The translations under genes and the position numbers were made by a program. A stretch of DNA of 64,000 bases, from the NCBI GenBank assembly GCA_963752695.1, contig CAVVZB010000002.1, positions 434,001 through 498,000 on the forward strand, written 5' to 3'. This DNA comes from Bog-113 sp963752695 (lineage in GTDB: Bacteria; Acidobacteriota; Terriglobia; Bryobacterales; Bryobacteraceae). This document shows, in pieces, positions 44,785-52,637 of this stretch (positions are counted from its first letter, which is position 1; every line of letters begins with the position of its first letter). The notes beneath the pieces are model-generated. The model saw only the letters and a program-made list of their open reading frames with translations. It had not been told where the DNA came from and did not search any database.

Positions 44785-45980
44785 CAGTTGTCTGTCGCTT
44801 TCAGCATAAAACTGCCCACGGGGGCGGGGAAGACCGGCGGCCGTACCGAGCCCGGCGACCAACCCAAGAGATGCCGTGTGATCGGGCCGCAAATCCGTCC
44901 CTGGCACGGGCCCATGCCGCAGCGAGTCTGTAACTTCGCTTCGCGCCAGCCGCTGTAGAGTTGCAGCTTTCCTAGTGGCACGTCCTCGCAGCGGCAGACG
45001 ATAGTTTCGGCTTGGGCCAGCCGCTTCAGCTCGGGGCGCAGAGCAAATGTAGCGGATAGGTGCGCGGCAAAACGAACCCAACGCGCGCGCTCCTGGAACA
45101 CTCGTTGCGCTCGATCCAGGCGGCCGGAAGCGGCGTATCCGGCAATCTTCCCTTCGACTGCCGCCAGATCCGCGCCCCCTGTCCCGCTGGCTTCGCCTGC
45201 CACGTAGATGTTCGAGTCACCCAATTGCTGATACTGGTTCAACGGCGCGCGGTCCAAGTTTAGAGCTTGCAACAGCTCGTTGTTGGGAACTAACCCATAG
45301 CCGGTGGCCAAATAATCACAAGCGAGCGTTGTCAGGCGACCTGCCCGATGCAGCGTGACCGATTCGAGGTTTCCGCTTCCGTGCGCCTCGGTCACCCAAG
45401 TCCCGGGAGAATAAACATGGTTCCACAGCGCTACCGCTTCCCGCATCTTCGGAAAGGGAAGGCGGGTCCCGAACCGGAACAGCCGTGCCCAGGAAGTCTG
45501 CTCGGCGATCCTCAGCACGGTCGCCCCTTGCGCCTGAAGATGGTGGGCTACGGCCAGCAACAACGGACCAGTCCCGGCAATGACAATGTTTTTTCGCTTC
45601 ACCGGTAGCCCTGCCTTAACCATTGCTTGCAAACCTCCGGCGCCCATGACGCCCGGCAACGTCCAGCCCGGAAACGGAAGAAATAACTCCCGAGAGCCGG
45701 TGGCCACGATGAGCTTGTCGAACGGCAGCCAAACGAACCCAATCGGCCCGTCCAGCAACAATTGGGTTCGTTCTGCAGAAATGACACGAGTGCTCTTGTG
45801 AACGGTTACGCCCGCTTTTTGCAGCCGAACTGGCCAGCGGCCCGGATCCCCGCGCCAGATCTGACCGCCAGCTTCCGGATTGTCATCAATCAACGAAACC
45901 GACGCCGTCGCGAGGCCCTCCGCTGCGCTGCAGGCGGCTGATAGCCCCGCCGGACCCGCACCCAGTACCGCGATTCTCAT
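44784..45980 (-). CDS. D-hydroxyproline dehydrogenase alpha-type subunit (FAD/NAD domain plus [2Fe-2S] BFD domain)
   Basis: About 398 residues. The N-terminal dinucleotide fold is AVLGAGPAGLSAACSAAEG; a second is NIVIAGTGPLLLAVAHHL. The C-terminus has a BFD-like [2Fe-2S] domain (ETIVCRCEDVPLG ... RCGMGPCQGRICGP, four cysteines). This is the layout of the HcnB/OoxA-like subunit of flavin dehydrogenases for D-hydroxyproline, octopine/nopaline and glycine-to-cyanide. Flanking genes favour D-hydroxyproline. The ATG at 45980 overlaps the stop of the small ferredoxin-like subunit (ATGA). Confidence 0.87.
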   Translation of the reverse strand: MRIAVLGAGPAGLSAACSAAEGLATASVSLIDDNPEAGGQIWRGDPGRWPVRLQKAGVTVHKSTRVISAERTQLLLDGPIGFVWLPFDKLIVATGSRELFLPFPGWTLPGVMGAGGLQAMVKAGLPVKRKNIVIAGTGPLLLAVAHHLQAQGATVLRIAEQTSWARLFRFGTRLPFPKMREAVALWNHVYSPGTWVTEAHGSGNLESVTLHRAGRLTTLACDYLATGYGLVPNNELLQALNLDRAPLNQYQQLGDSNIYVAGEASGTGGADLAAVEGKIAGYAASGRLDRAQRVFQERARWVRFAAHLSATFALRPELKRLAQAETIVCRCEDVPLGKLQLYSGWREAKLQTRCGMGPCQGRICGPITRHLLGWSPGSVRPPVFPAPVGSFMLKATDN

Positions 45981-46213
45981 GCCGTCTCGATAATCATTCG
46001 CGGCAAGCAAGGGATCTGACAACTTCGCGCGTGCTCCACGCCATCGATCGTGACGCGGCACTCGTAACAGACGCCCATTCCGCAGAGTGGGCCGCGCGGC
46101 TCGCCGGTCAATGACCGCCGGAAAACATGTTGTCCCGCGTAAAGCACCGCGACCGCCACCGTCACGTCGTCCGGTACTATCGCCCGCCGCCCGTTGATGA
46201 CGATCTCAGGCAT
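45977..46213 (-). CDS. Small [2Fe-2S] subunit of the D-hydroxyproline dehydrogenase
   Basis: A 78-residue ferredoxin-like protein. The plant-type cluster site is seen as CGMGVCYEC with a fourth ligand in RSCQIPC. MPEIVINGRRAIVPDDVTVAVAVL is the usual opening of the HcnA-like small subunit. It would pass electrons between the two flavin subunits. It overlaps its upstream neighbour by 8 bases and its downstream neighbour by 4, as expected for a stoichiometric complex. Confidence 0.9.
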   Translation of the reverse strand: MPEIVINGRRAIVPDDVTVAVAVLYAGQHVFRRSLTGEPRGPLCGMGVCYECRVTIDGVEHARSCQIPCLPRMIIETA

Positions 46214-47315
46214 GGGTCAGGCACGGTCGTTCCGCACTGTAGGGCGTGGCCGGAATCACGGAAACCCGCTGCAGAATTCGATCCAGCAAGAGCCGCCCGG
46301 TAGCGAGCGCCGTGGTGATTCCCAAGCCCTCGTGGCCGGCTGCCACATACAGACTGCGAGACCCGGGGACCAGTCCGATCAAGGGAAGTTTGTCGGGCGT
46401 AGCAGCCCGAAATCCTGTCCAACCGCGAATCGCGGAAAGCCGTTCGATGCCTGGAAGGTATTCGGAAGTCCGCGCGAGCATGGAACTAAGAACGTGACGG
46501 TCCATGGCGGCCGTTGTTTCACCGAATTGGCGTGACGAGCCAATGAGAATCTGACCGTTCGCACGCGGCTGAACGTTAAAGGCAACCGAGTCGGCGGTCG
46601 TGGAATGCGCACTTTTCAGGTAGCCCAACTCGACCAGTTGATGGCGAATAAACCCCGGATAGCGATCCGTAATGAGCAGGTGCCCTTTGCGCGGTTGAAT
46701 GGGAATGGGTAGCTGAGGACTCAGCCGTCCGGCTTCCGTCCCCGCCGCGTTAATCACCAGTCCGGCACTCGCCGTTGAGCCGTCAGCTAGTTTCACCAGG
46801 GTGTCGCTGACACTGACGGCGAGCCAATTCCGCAGGTGAATGTTCGGATGCTGGAGCAAGAATCGGGTGGCGCACGGCGGATAGAGAACCGCGTCGTCCG
46901 GGATTAGAAGCGCGCCAGCCAGCCCCTCGCGCAAGTTCGGCTCGGCTCTCTGCAATTGCCTCGGATCGAGAACCTCCGTCCGCACGCCACGCTCCGAATA
47001 GAACCGCTGCTTTCGAAGTACCTCTGCAAACTCGTTCTCGTCGGCGGCAACCCAAAGTGTTCCGGAGGCCACGTATTCGCAGTCGGCGGGGAGCGTGGGA
47101 GCCAGCTGACTCCAAAGCTCCCGTCCAAAGCGGGTCAAGGCGAATTGCGGTTCGGAGTCGTCCATTGCGACAACGTGTCCCATACCCGCCCCAGTCGCGC
47201 CGCAAGCGGGAAAGTCACGCTCGATGACGACCACTTGTAGCCCGGCTTCGGCTGCTTCCCGCGCGCAGGCTGCTCCGACGATCCCCGCGCCAACCACCGC
47301 GGCATCGAAGTTCAC
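46206..47315 (-). CDS. D-hydroxyproline dehydrogenase beta-type subunit (DAO-family flavoenzyme)
   Basis: About 369 residues. The FAD-binding signature VVGAGIVGAACAREAAEAGLQVVVIE is at the N-terminus. The body is a D-amino-acid-oxidase/glycine-oxidase fold with IRGWTGFRAATPDKLPLIGLVP, the conserved C-terminal FAD motif. It should be the catalytic subunit that oxidises cis-4-hydroxy-D-proline. The GTG at 47315 overlaps the epimerase stop as GTGA and was preferred; an ATG at 47333 would overlap the epimerase by 22 bases. Confidence 0.88.
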   Translation of the reverse strand: MNFDAAVVGAGIVGAACAREAAEAGLQVVVIERDFPACGATGAGMGHVVAMDDSEPQFALTRFGRELWSQLAPTLPADCEYVASGTLWVAADENEFAEVLRKQRFYSERGVRTEVLDPRQLQRAEPNLREGLAGALLIPDDAVLYPPCATRFLLQHPNIHLRNWLAVSVSDTLVKLADGSTASAGLVINAAGTEAGRLSPQLPIPIQPRKGHLLITDRYPGFIRHQLVELGYLKSAHSTTADSVAFNVQPRANGQILIGSSRQFGETTAAMDRHVLSSMLARTSEYLPGIERLSAIRGWTGFRAATPDKLPLIGLVPGSRSLYVAAGHEGLGITTALATGRLLLDRILQRVSVIPATPYSAERPCLTHA

Positions 47316-48229
47316 GGCCGGATTCCCCAGCAAAACGGATCACGTTCATCCAACAGAAGTTCGGCATCCGCCGTAACGAACGCCGAGCCGCGGATTTGCG
47401 GATAAATCGCGCCGTCACGCACGCTGACGCTGCCTTCGAAGACGCTGCCAATCACGCTCTCCTGCCGCACGACTTTGCCAGATTGCAGCTTCCCATCGGC
47501 ATAAAGGCAAGCCAGTTTCGCACTGGTTCCGGTCCCGCACGGCGAACGGTCATAAGCTTTTCCGGGGCAGAGCACGAAGTTCCGGCCATTACCGTCGAAG
47601 AGCTCGATATGGTCGATCTCCCTGTTATCGCTGCCAGTGACGCCCGCGTTTCGGAGAGCTTCGCGAACACGCCAACAATAATCGGTTAGCCGGTCGATAT
47701 TGGTGATTTGAATCGGCAATGGACTGCTATAGACCAGGAAAAACCAATTTCCACCCCACGCGACGTCTCCGATTACTGTGCCGAATCCGGGGACATCGAC
47801 TACGGCCTCCTTGATTAGCCGGAAGCTCGCGACGTTGGCTACGGTCACGTCACCTTCCGGGTGCAGTTGCGCGCCAACAATACCGGCGGGTGTCTCGATC
47901 CGGTGGTGGCCAGGTTGAATGCGATCGAGGTAGCGGAGGCTGGCGATTAGCCCGATCGTGCCATGACCGCACATTCCCAGGTATCCGACATTGTTGAAAA
48001 AGATCACTCCGGCCGTGCAGGTGGTGTCTTGCGGCTCACACAGCAGCGCCCCCACCATGGCGTCCGACCCGCGCGGTTCATTCACCACGGCTGACCGGAA
48101 TGTATCGAACCGATCGCGGAATCGTTCCAAGCGCTCCGCCATCGGACCATGTCCCAGATCGGGCCCGCCGGTGATCACCGTTCGCGTTGGCTCGCCGCCC
48201 GTGTGGGAATCGATAACGCGGACGCGCAT
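47312..48229 (-). CDS. lhpA: 4-hydroxyproline 2-epimerase (proline racemase family)
   Basis: A 305-residue proline-racemase-fold enzyme. Both catalytic cysteines are present: GMCGHG (Cys87) and SPCGTGTSAK (Cys ~230). The Cys/Cys pair marks epimerases and racemases; trans-3-hydroxyproline dehydratases replace the residues by Ser/Thr. It begins VRVIDSHTGGEPTRTVI, typical of the hydroxyproline group. It converts trans-4-hydroxy-L-proline to cis-4-hydroxy-D-proline, the first step of the pathway encoded downstream. First gene of the operon, divergent from rplU. Confidence 0.92.
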   Translation of the reverse strand: MRVRVIDSHTGGEPTRTVITGGPDLGHGPMAERLERFRDRFDTFRSAVVNEPRGSDAMVGALLCEPQDTTCTAGVIFFNNVGYLGMCGHGTIGLIASLRYLDRIQPGHHRIETPAGIVGAQLHPEGDVTVANVASFRLIKEAVVDVPGFGTVIGDVAWGGNWFFLVYSSPLPIQITNIDRLTDYCWRVREALRNAGVTGSDNREIDHIELFDGNGRNFVLCPGKAYDRSPCGTGTSAKLACLYADGKLQSGKVVRQESVIGSVFEGSVSVRDGAIYPQIRGSAFVTADAELLLDERDPFCWGIRP

Positions 48230-48273
48230 AGTCTTTCCGAGTTTACGCGAAGGCGCCGCTTACCTATTTGGAT

Positions 48274-48303
48274 TTGAGTTTCAGGAGTGCCGCGTACTAT
48301 ACT
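48274..48303 (+). promoter_or_regulatory. Promoter of rplU-rpmA-obg
   Basis: TTGAGT (48274-48279) and TATACT (48298-48303) are separated by 18 bp, a good housekeeping-type promoter. The 70-base leader contains a CGGATG/CATCCG hairpin (48327-48349), which could be an L21 leader control element; this is not proven. Confidence 0.65.
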
Positions 48304-48376
48304 AGTTGCTTACGCATAAACGGTCCCGGATGTCGTTTGCTTCCATCCGAGCCGCAACCCTGTTCGAGGTCAGTAT

Positions 48377-48688
48377 ATGTACGCAATTGTTGAGACGGGC
48401 GGGAAGCAGTTCCGCGTCGCTTCTGGCGACACGGTGCGTGTTCCTACCATTACGGGTGAAGTAGGTTCCGAAGTAACGCTAGGCCGCGTCTTGGCCGTGT
48501 CTTCCAAAGAAGGGGAGTTGAGCGTTGGGGACAGCATTGCCAATGCCCAAGTGAAAGCTACGATCGCCGGAAACGACCGGGGCAAGAAAATCCTGGTATT
48601 TAAGTTCAAGCGGAAAAAGCAATATAAGCGCACCCAGGGCCACCGTCAGGATTACACCGAAGTGAAGATCGGCGACATCGCCGTATAG
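48377..48688 (+). CDS. rplU: 50S ribosomal protein L21
   Basis: A 103-residue protein opening MYAIVETGGKQFRVASGDTVRVP and ending in the L21 signature KRKKQYKRTQGHRQDYTEVKI. GAGGTCAG precedes the ATG. It is the first gene of rplU-rpmA-obg, the usual order in bacteria, with a clear promoter upstream. L21 binds 23S rRNA in the large subunit. Confidence 0.98.
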   Translation: MYAIVETGGKQFRVASGDTVRVPTITGEVGSEVTLGRVLAVSSKEGELSVGDSIANAQVKATIAGNDRGKKILVFKFKRKKQYKRTQGHRQDYTEVKIGDIAV

Positions 48689-48697
48689 GTTTTTGCC

Positions 48698-48991
48698 ATG
48701 GCACATAAAAAAGGTTTAGGTAGTTCTAAAAACGGCCGCGATTCTAATGCGCAGCGGCTCGGCATCAAGGTGTTCGGTGGACAACTAGTGCCCGGCGGGT
48801 CGATCATCGTTCGGCAACGCGGTACCGCTCTCAAGCCCGGCATCAACGTCGGCTGGGGTAAAGACGATACTCTGTTTGCGAAGATCACCGGGGTTGTCGA
48901 GTTTCGCGATCGCGGACGGATGGGCAAATTCGTCAACGTCAAAGCGGTCGAACTAATGGAAGAATCCGTCCCCGAGCACGCCACCCTCTAA
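48698..48991 (+). CDS. rpmA: 50S ribosomal protein L27
   Basis: A 97-residue protein opening MAHKKGLGSSKNGRDSNAQRLGIKVFGGQ, the L27 signature. There is no cleavable N-terminal extension of the Firmicute kind. Its N-terminus reaches the peptidyl-transferase centre and helps position tRNA. It lies 9 bp after rplU. Confidence 0.98.
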   Translation: MAHKKGLGSSKNGRDSNAQRLGIKVFGGQLVPGGSIIVRQRGTALKPGINVGWGKDDTLFAKITGVVEFRDRGRMGKFVNVKAVELMEESVPEHATL

Positions 48992-49065
48992 TTCAGGTTT
49001 TCTCTCTTGGCGCGAGCTGCCGCTTGGTGGCTCGCTGTGTTCGTCCCTTCTCTCTTTCTATCTTT

Positions 49066-50076
49066 ATGTTTATCGATGAAGCTCGCATCCTTGTAAAGGC
49101 CGGCGACGGCGGAAACGGCTGCCTGGCGTTTCGCCGCGAGAAATATGTGCCGCGAGGCGGTCCGTCCGGCGGTGACGGCGGTCGCGGAGGCGATATCTTC
49201 ATGCGCTCCACAGTCCACGACAACACCCTCTTGCGCTACCGGTTCAACCCGGAGCATAAGGCTGGACGCGGCGGTCACGGTGAAGGCAGCGATTGCCATG
49301 GGAAAGATGGCAAATCGATCGAGTTAACAGTTCCGGTCGGAACCGTGGTGTACGACCAGGATTCAGGCGAGGTTCTGTTCGACTTCTCCGAACCGGAGCA
49401 GATGTTCCGTGTGGCGCGCGGTGGGCGGGGCGGTCGAGGGAATGCACGCTTCACCAGTTCCACTCATCAAGCGCCTACTGAGCACGAAGACGGCAAACCG
49501 GGGGATGAAAAGCATCTCCGGCTGGAGCTGAAACTGCTAGCCGACGTCGGGTTGGTCGGATTTCCCAATGCCGGTAAGAGCACTCTGATCTCGCGCGTGT
49601 CCGCCGCTCGGCCCAAGATCGCTGACTATCCATTCACCACGTTGGAGCCAAATCTCGGGGTGGTGAAAATGGACGACTATCGGAGCTACGTGGTGGCCGA
49701 CATCCCGGGAATTATCGAGGGCGCGCACGAAGGCCATGGCCTGGGGATTCAGTTTCTGCGCCATATCGAGCGGACAAGGCTGCTGGTCCACTTGGTGGAC
49801 ATGTCCGAAACCGGTCGCGATCCGCTGGAAGACTTTGAAATTCTGATGCGTGAGCTTGCCGCGTTCAGCGAAAGTCTTGCGAGCCGGCCGATGATCTTGG
49901 TCGCTAGCAAAATGGACGCCGCCGCGAATGTGGAGATTGTGGGCGCGCTCCGTATGCTCGCCGCCGAACGCGGCATGAAGTTCCTTGCGATCTCAAGCGC
50001 GACGGGTCAAGGCATTGAAGAACTGAAATTCGCCATGGCCGCCGCGGTGCTGGTGCCGCTGCCGAAAACTGCTTAG
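49066..50076 (+). CDS. obg: Obg GTPase (ribosome assembly)
   Basis: About 336 residues. The glycine-rich Obg fold (~1-155, with PRGGPSGGDGGRGGDIF and VARGGRGGRGNARF) precedes a GTPase domain with GFPNAGKST, DIPGIIEGAHEG and SKMD. There is no long C-terminal extension. Obg binds the 50S subunit and couples its assembly to GTP and growth state. The ATG at 49066 (MFIDEARILVKAGDGGNG) is the family start; the longer frame upstream is not conserved. It converges with zapA, with one base between stops. Confidence 0.96.
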   Translation: MFIDEARILVKAGDGGNGCLAFRREKYVPRGGPSGGDGGRGGDIFMRSTVHDNTLLRYRFNPEHKAGRGGHGEGSDCHGKDGKSIELTVPVGTVVYDQDSGEVLFDFSEPEQMFRVARGGRGGRGNARFTSSTHQAPTEHEDGKPGDEKHLRLELKLLADVGLVGFPNAGKSTLISRVSAARPKIADYPFTTLEPNLGVVKMDDYRSYVVADIPGIIEGAHEGHGLGIQFLRHIERTRLLVHLVDMSETGRDPLEDFEILMRELAAFSESLASRPMILVASKMDAAANVEIVGALRMLAAERGMKFLAISSATGQGIEELKFAMAAAVLVPLPKTA

Positions 50077-50077
50077 G

Positions 50078-50380
50078 CTAGTCCGGCTGCAGAGCCTTTT
50101 CGAGTAACTCCGAAAACACAACCGCGCGGTGATTCACCTCATCGGTCATTGCCTCAAGCACGCGCAAGCGGTCCGCCATGTGCAGGCACGCCAGCACCGC
50201 AACACGAGACGCATCGCTCGACCCGGAACGCTCCGCAATAGAATGCATCAGGTCGTCGACCTCGCGGGCAACCCCGAGTACCTCATCGGGGTCGCTCTGC
50301 GCCGCTAACGTGTAGGTTTGGTTGAAGATTGTGACCTTAACCGGCTTGCGTGAATCAGGTTTCGGGTCCATGACGGACAT
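50078..50380 (-). CDS. zapA: Cell-division protein ZapA
   Basis: A 100-residue ZapA-family protein. A short N-terminal tail is followed by KVTIFNQTYTLAAQSDPDEVLGVAREVDDLM, the ZapA beta-alpha domain, then a helical coiled coil with AVLACLHMADRLRVLEA. ZapA binds FtsZ and bundles filaments at the division site. It follows the coiled-coil gene by 3 bp. The start could be one of two Met codons (residue 1 or 4). Confidence 0.88.
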   Translation of the reverse strand: MSVMDPKPDSRKPVKVTIFNQTYTLAAQSDPDEVLGVAREVDDLMHSIAERSGSSDASRVAVLACLHMADRLRVLEAMTDEVNHRAVVFSELLEKALQPD

Positions 50381-50383
50381 CTG

Positions 50384-50632
50384 CTACAAGCTTAGCTGAT
50401 CGATATGTCCCAGAAGCTTTTCGATGCGGGTGCGCACTTGCGCGCGCTCCTGACGAATGGCGTCGATCTCGTGGGCGAGTCGCTGATTTTCAGACTGCGC
50501 TTCTGCTAATTCTCTGGTTAGAGAGTCGCGATCTTTTCGCAAACTGCCGACTAACATAACCGCTTTCTGAATGCGCTCTTCTAAGCCGGAAAGAGCGTCC
50601 ACTTCGGAATCCACCATGGAAGGTTCGGCCAT
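50384..50632 (-). CDS. ZapB-like short coiled-coil protein
   Basis: An 82-residue, almost entirely helical protein with heptad pattern from about residue 16 to the end (LEERIQKAVMLVGSLRKDRDSLTRELAEAQSENQRLAHEIDAIR...). Its size, coiled-coil content and place directly before zapA fit a ZapB-type division factor. Sequence alone cannot distinguish it from other coiled-coil proteins. It starts 12 bp after the rplT stop and is likely co-transcribed. Confidence 0.72.
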   Translation of the reverse strand: MAEPSMVDSEVDALSGLEERIQKAVMLVGSLRKDRDSLTRELAEAQSENQRLAHEIDAIRQERAQVRTRIEKLLGHIDQLSL

Positions 50633-50644
50633 AAGCTTTGATTG

Positions 50645-51031
50645 TTATGCAGGCTGAACTGCAGGCGGGGGCACTGCGGCCAGGGCAGTTTTCGCTTGCT
50701 CAACGAGCACGGTAAAGGCTGCTTGATCCGCGTAGGCGATCTCTGAGAGGACCTTACGATCGAGCGTTACGCCAGCCAGTTTCATCCCGTGCATGAACTT
50801 GCTGTAGTTTAGTCCGGAGGCTTTCGCCGCTGCCCCGATACGCACGATCCACAGCGAGCGGAAATCGCGCTTCTTGCGTTTTCGTCCCGTGTAGGCGAAC
50901 TTCAGGGCCCGCTCGACTGCCTCCTGGGCGGAACGGTGAAGCTTACTCTTCGTTAGAAAATATCCGGAAGCCAGTTCCAGCGTTTTATGGCGCGAGGCTC
51001 TGCGCTTGGTACCGCGTTTAACTCTAGGCAC
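50645..51031 (-). CDS. rplT: 50S ribosomal protein L20
   Basis: A 128-residue protein opening MPRVKRGTKRRASRHKTLELASGYF and containing KRKKRDFRSLWIVRIGAAAK, typical of L20. About ten extra residues of Ala/Pro form the tail (AAVPPPAVQPA). L20 is needed early in 50S assembly and in many bacteria represses its own operon. It lies downstream of rpmI, separated by about 90 bp with a small hairpin. infC, often upstream of rpmI, is not present here. Confidence 0.98.
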   Translation of the reverse strand: MPRVKRGTKRRASRHKTLELASGYFLTKSKLHRSAQEAVERALKFAYTGRKRKKRDFRSLWIVRIGAAAKASGLNYSKFMHGMKLAGVTLDRKVLSEIAYADQAAFTVLVEQAKTALAAVPPPAVQPA

Positions 51032-51104
51032 GTTTTCTTCTCCTGTAGATTATTGGTTAGGTGAAACGGGCACGTGCGGTGGCTCCGTTCACGCAAAGGA
51101 TCGG

Positions 51105-51122
51105 CGCTTCTAAAAAGAAGCG
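51105..51122 (-). promoter_or_regulatory. Small hairpin between rpmI and rplT
   Basis: A six-base-pair stem CGCTTC/GAAGCG with a six-base loop, directly after the rpmI stop. Read leftward the loop is T-rich. It could be a weak attenuator or processing site controlling rplT relative to rpmI; there is no U-tract after it. Confidence 0.4.
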
Positions 51123-51123
51123 T

Positions 51124-51318
51124 CTAGTAGGGGATCATCCGCTTCAGCTTGGCTTGATCCGCCTGAGCGGCAACCACTTCGGTCTGCAAGCGGTTTTTCC
51201 GTTTACGGGCCTTATGCGTCAGCTGATGGCGCGAAAATGCATGACTGCGCACGACTTGACCGGTCCCGGTTTTCCGGAAACGTTTAGCCGCACCTTTATG
51301 GGTCTTGAGTTTTGGCAT
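51124..51318 (-). CDS. rpmI: 50S ribosomal protein L35
   Basis: A 64-residue basic protein, MPKLKTHKGAAKRFRKTGTGQVVRSHAF..., the L35 signature. The ATG at 51318 is the family start; the longer frame upstream is not part of L35. It precedes rplT on the same strand. Confidence 0.97.
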   Translation of the reverse strand: MPKLKTHKGAAKRFRKTGTGQVVRSHAFSRHQLTHKARKRKNRLQTEVVAAQADQAKLKRMIPY

Positions 51319-51414
51319 TGCCTGACCTGCTTTAAATTTTTCTGCGGTTGCCGTGCCTGACGCCGTATTTGGCGAAAGCCACCCCACCCACAAGGTCTTA
51401 GAATAACACGAAAG

Positions 51415-51627
51415 TTAATGGTTTTCTTCGTACTCTTCGATCCAGGCCATTTGAATCGCTTCCAGTTTGCCCTCGGTCGAGGCTGCCGGAATATCGCCGA
51501 AATCCGGTAGTTCCGTGATCCACCGATGCAGGTCGGTATACCGGATATTGGTGGGATCTATCTCCGGATGCTCCTCGAAAAGCGAGAGCGCGATGTCTTC
51601 GGTGTGATCCCAAGTGAGTCCAGCCAT
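51415..51627 (-). CDS. iscX: IscX (YfhJ), iron-sulfur assembly regulator
   Basis: A 70-residue acidic protein matching IscX: LTWDHTEDIALSLFEEHPEIDPTNIRYTDLHRWITELPDF and AIQMAWIEEYEEN. IscX binds iron and IscS and tunes cluster assembly. In E. coli iscX ends the isc operon. Here it is on the same strand as the isc genes but 1.4 kb beyond hscA, separated by an oppositely oriented toxin-antitoxin pair, and it lies next to the ribosomal genes. Confidence 0.93.
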   Translation of the reverse strand: MAGLTWDHTEDIALSLFEEHPEIDPTNIRYTDLHRWITELPDFGDIPAASTEGKLEAIQMAWIEEYEENH

Positions 51628-51704
51628 GAAAAGATGCTACACCACTTCCATGCCGTGGGTATCAGTTGAGCTGGTTAGTGTGCTACATTGATACCGGGGA
51701 TGGC

Positions 51705-52145
51705 ATGACCGTCGCAGAAGTAACCAGGATTTCCAGAATACTAGATGGACAGGAAAAGCGAACATTTCACTCCGTTTCTATCCATGAGCTTGCAGATTTA
51801 GTTCAGGCTGGTCTTTCGAAACAGGCGCTTCGCCGAACAGCTCAGCGTGTGTTCGATGCGCCTCGCCAGGTAAATGAGCTGATGTACCGGCTGGTTCCGG
51901 AAGCCACATACAAGAGGCGGACGCGCTTGACGGCAGCGGAGAGCGAACGCGTTGAGCGCCTAGCGCGCGTGATCGCCGCCTCGGAATACGTGTGGGATGA
52001 CGACCAGGCCGCGTCGCGCGAGTGGCTCACCCGTCCGCATCCGGAACTGGGCGGCGTGTCCCCGCTTGACCGCTCCATGAGCGAGTTAGGCGCGCGCGAA
52101 GTCGAACAGCTCCTCGATAAACTTTTCTACGGCTTACCTTCCTAA
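51705..52145 (+). CDS. Xre/MbcA/ParS-type antitoxin (DUF2384) of a RES-Xre module
   Basis: About 146 residues. The central part (SIHELADLVQAGLSKQALRRTAQRVF) is a helix-turn-helix-like region. The C-terminus (AAESERVERLARVIAASEYVWDDDQAASREWLTRPHPELGGVSPLDRSMSELGAREVEQLLDKLFYGLPS) is the DUF2384 domain, whose PHPELGG-type loop blocks the toxin active site in known complexes. The ATG at 51705 follows GGGGATGGC; an upstream TTG at 51666 is less likely. The toxin gene begins one base after the stop. Such antitoxins usually repress their own promoter. Confidence 0.88.
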   Translation: MTVAEVTRISRILDGQEKRTFHSVSIHELADLVQAGLSKQALRRTAQRVFDAPRQVNELMYRLVPEATYKRRTRLTAAESERVERLARVIAASEYVWDDDQAASREWLTRPHPELGGVSPLDRSMSELGAREVEQLLDKLFYGLPS

Positions 52146-52146
52146 C

Positions 52147-52635
52147 TTGCAGGCTTTCCGCATTGCGGACCGGCGTCACCCGTTAATGGATGGAATCGGT
52201 CCTTTTCTCAACGGTGGACGCTGGAATAGCCGGGGACGCCGCGTAATCTATGCGGCTTCAACTTACGGCGGCGCGCTATTGGAGCAGTTGGCGCACTCCA
52301 ACATTGGCATCCTGCCGAGAACTCAGGTCTGGATGCGGATCGAAATTCCGGCTCACCTTTCAGTGGAGCGAGTGGGATTGGACGAGGTCCACGAATGGAA
52401 TGCCGACCACTTGGTCTACAGCCGCGAGCGAGGCGATCGGTGGCTCTCAGAACGAAAGGCCTTGATCTTGATCGTGCCGAGCGTCGTCACCGCAGGTTTG
52501 GAGTCGAATGTTCTGATCAATCCCGAACATCCGGAATTTCCACAGATCCAAGCGTCGGAACCAAAGCCTGTGGCCTGGGATCCCCGTCTACTGCGGCGAT
52601 CAGATGCGGGTGCCCTCCAGCGCGAAAGTTCTTAA
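52147..52635 (+). CDS. RES-domain toxin
   Basis: A 162-residue RES-domain protein beginning with TTG one base after the antitoxin stop. The core is FRIADRRHPLMDGIGPFLNGGRWNSRGRRVIYAASTYGGALLEQLAHS, which contains the conserved Arg, the GGRWN loop, the Tyr and the Glu of the NAD-binding pocket. RES toxins deplete NAD. The RES domain normally ends near KPVAWDPRLL; the last ~13 residues here (RSDAGALQRESS) come from a 28-bp sequence copied from the hscA 3' end. The active-site residues look intact, so the toxin may work. Confidence 0.88.
   Translation: MQAFRIADRRHPLMDGIGPFLNGGRWNSRGRRVIYAASTYGGALLEQLAHSNIGILPRTQVWMRIEIPAHLSVERVGLDEVHEWNADHLVYSRERGDRWLSERKALILIVPSVVTAGLESNVLINPEHPEFPQIQASEPKPVAWDPRLLRRSDAGALQRESS
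52598..52625. repeat. 28-bp direct repeat, copy A (duplicate of the hscA 3' end)
   Basis: Matches 53032-53059 at 27 of 28 positions. On the minus strand it reads as a copy of the last hscA codons (A-L-E-G-T-R-I-stop). It forms the last coding part of the RES toxin gene. The two copies bracket about 406 bp. Confidence 0.85.
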
Positions 52636-52637
52636 CC

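Noticed and set aside
44784..47315. Three-subunit flavin dehydrogenase as a hydrogen-cyanide synthase (HcnABC)
   Set aside because: Subunit types match both, but the hydroxyproline epimerase and deaminase in the same overlapping operon favour D-hydroxyproline dehydrogenase.
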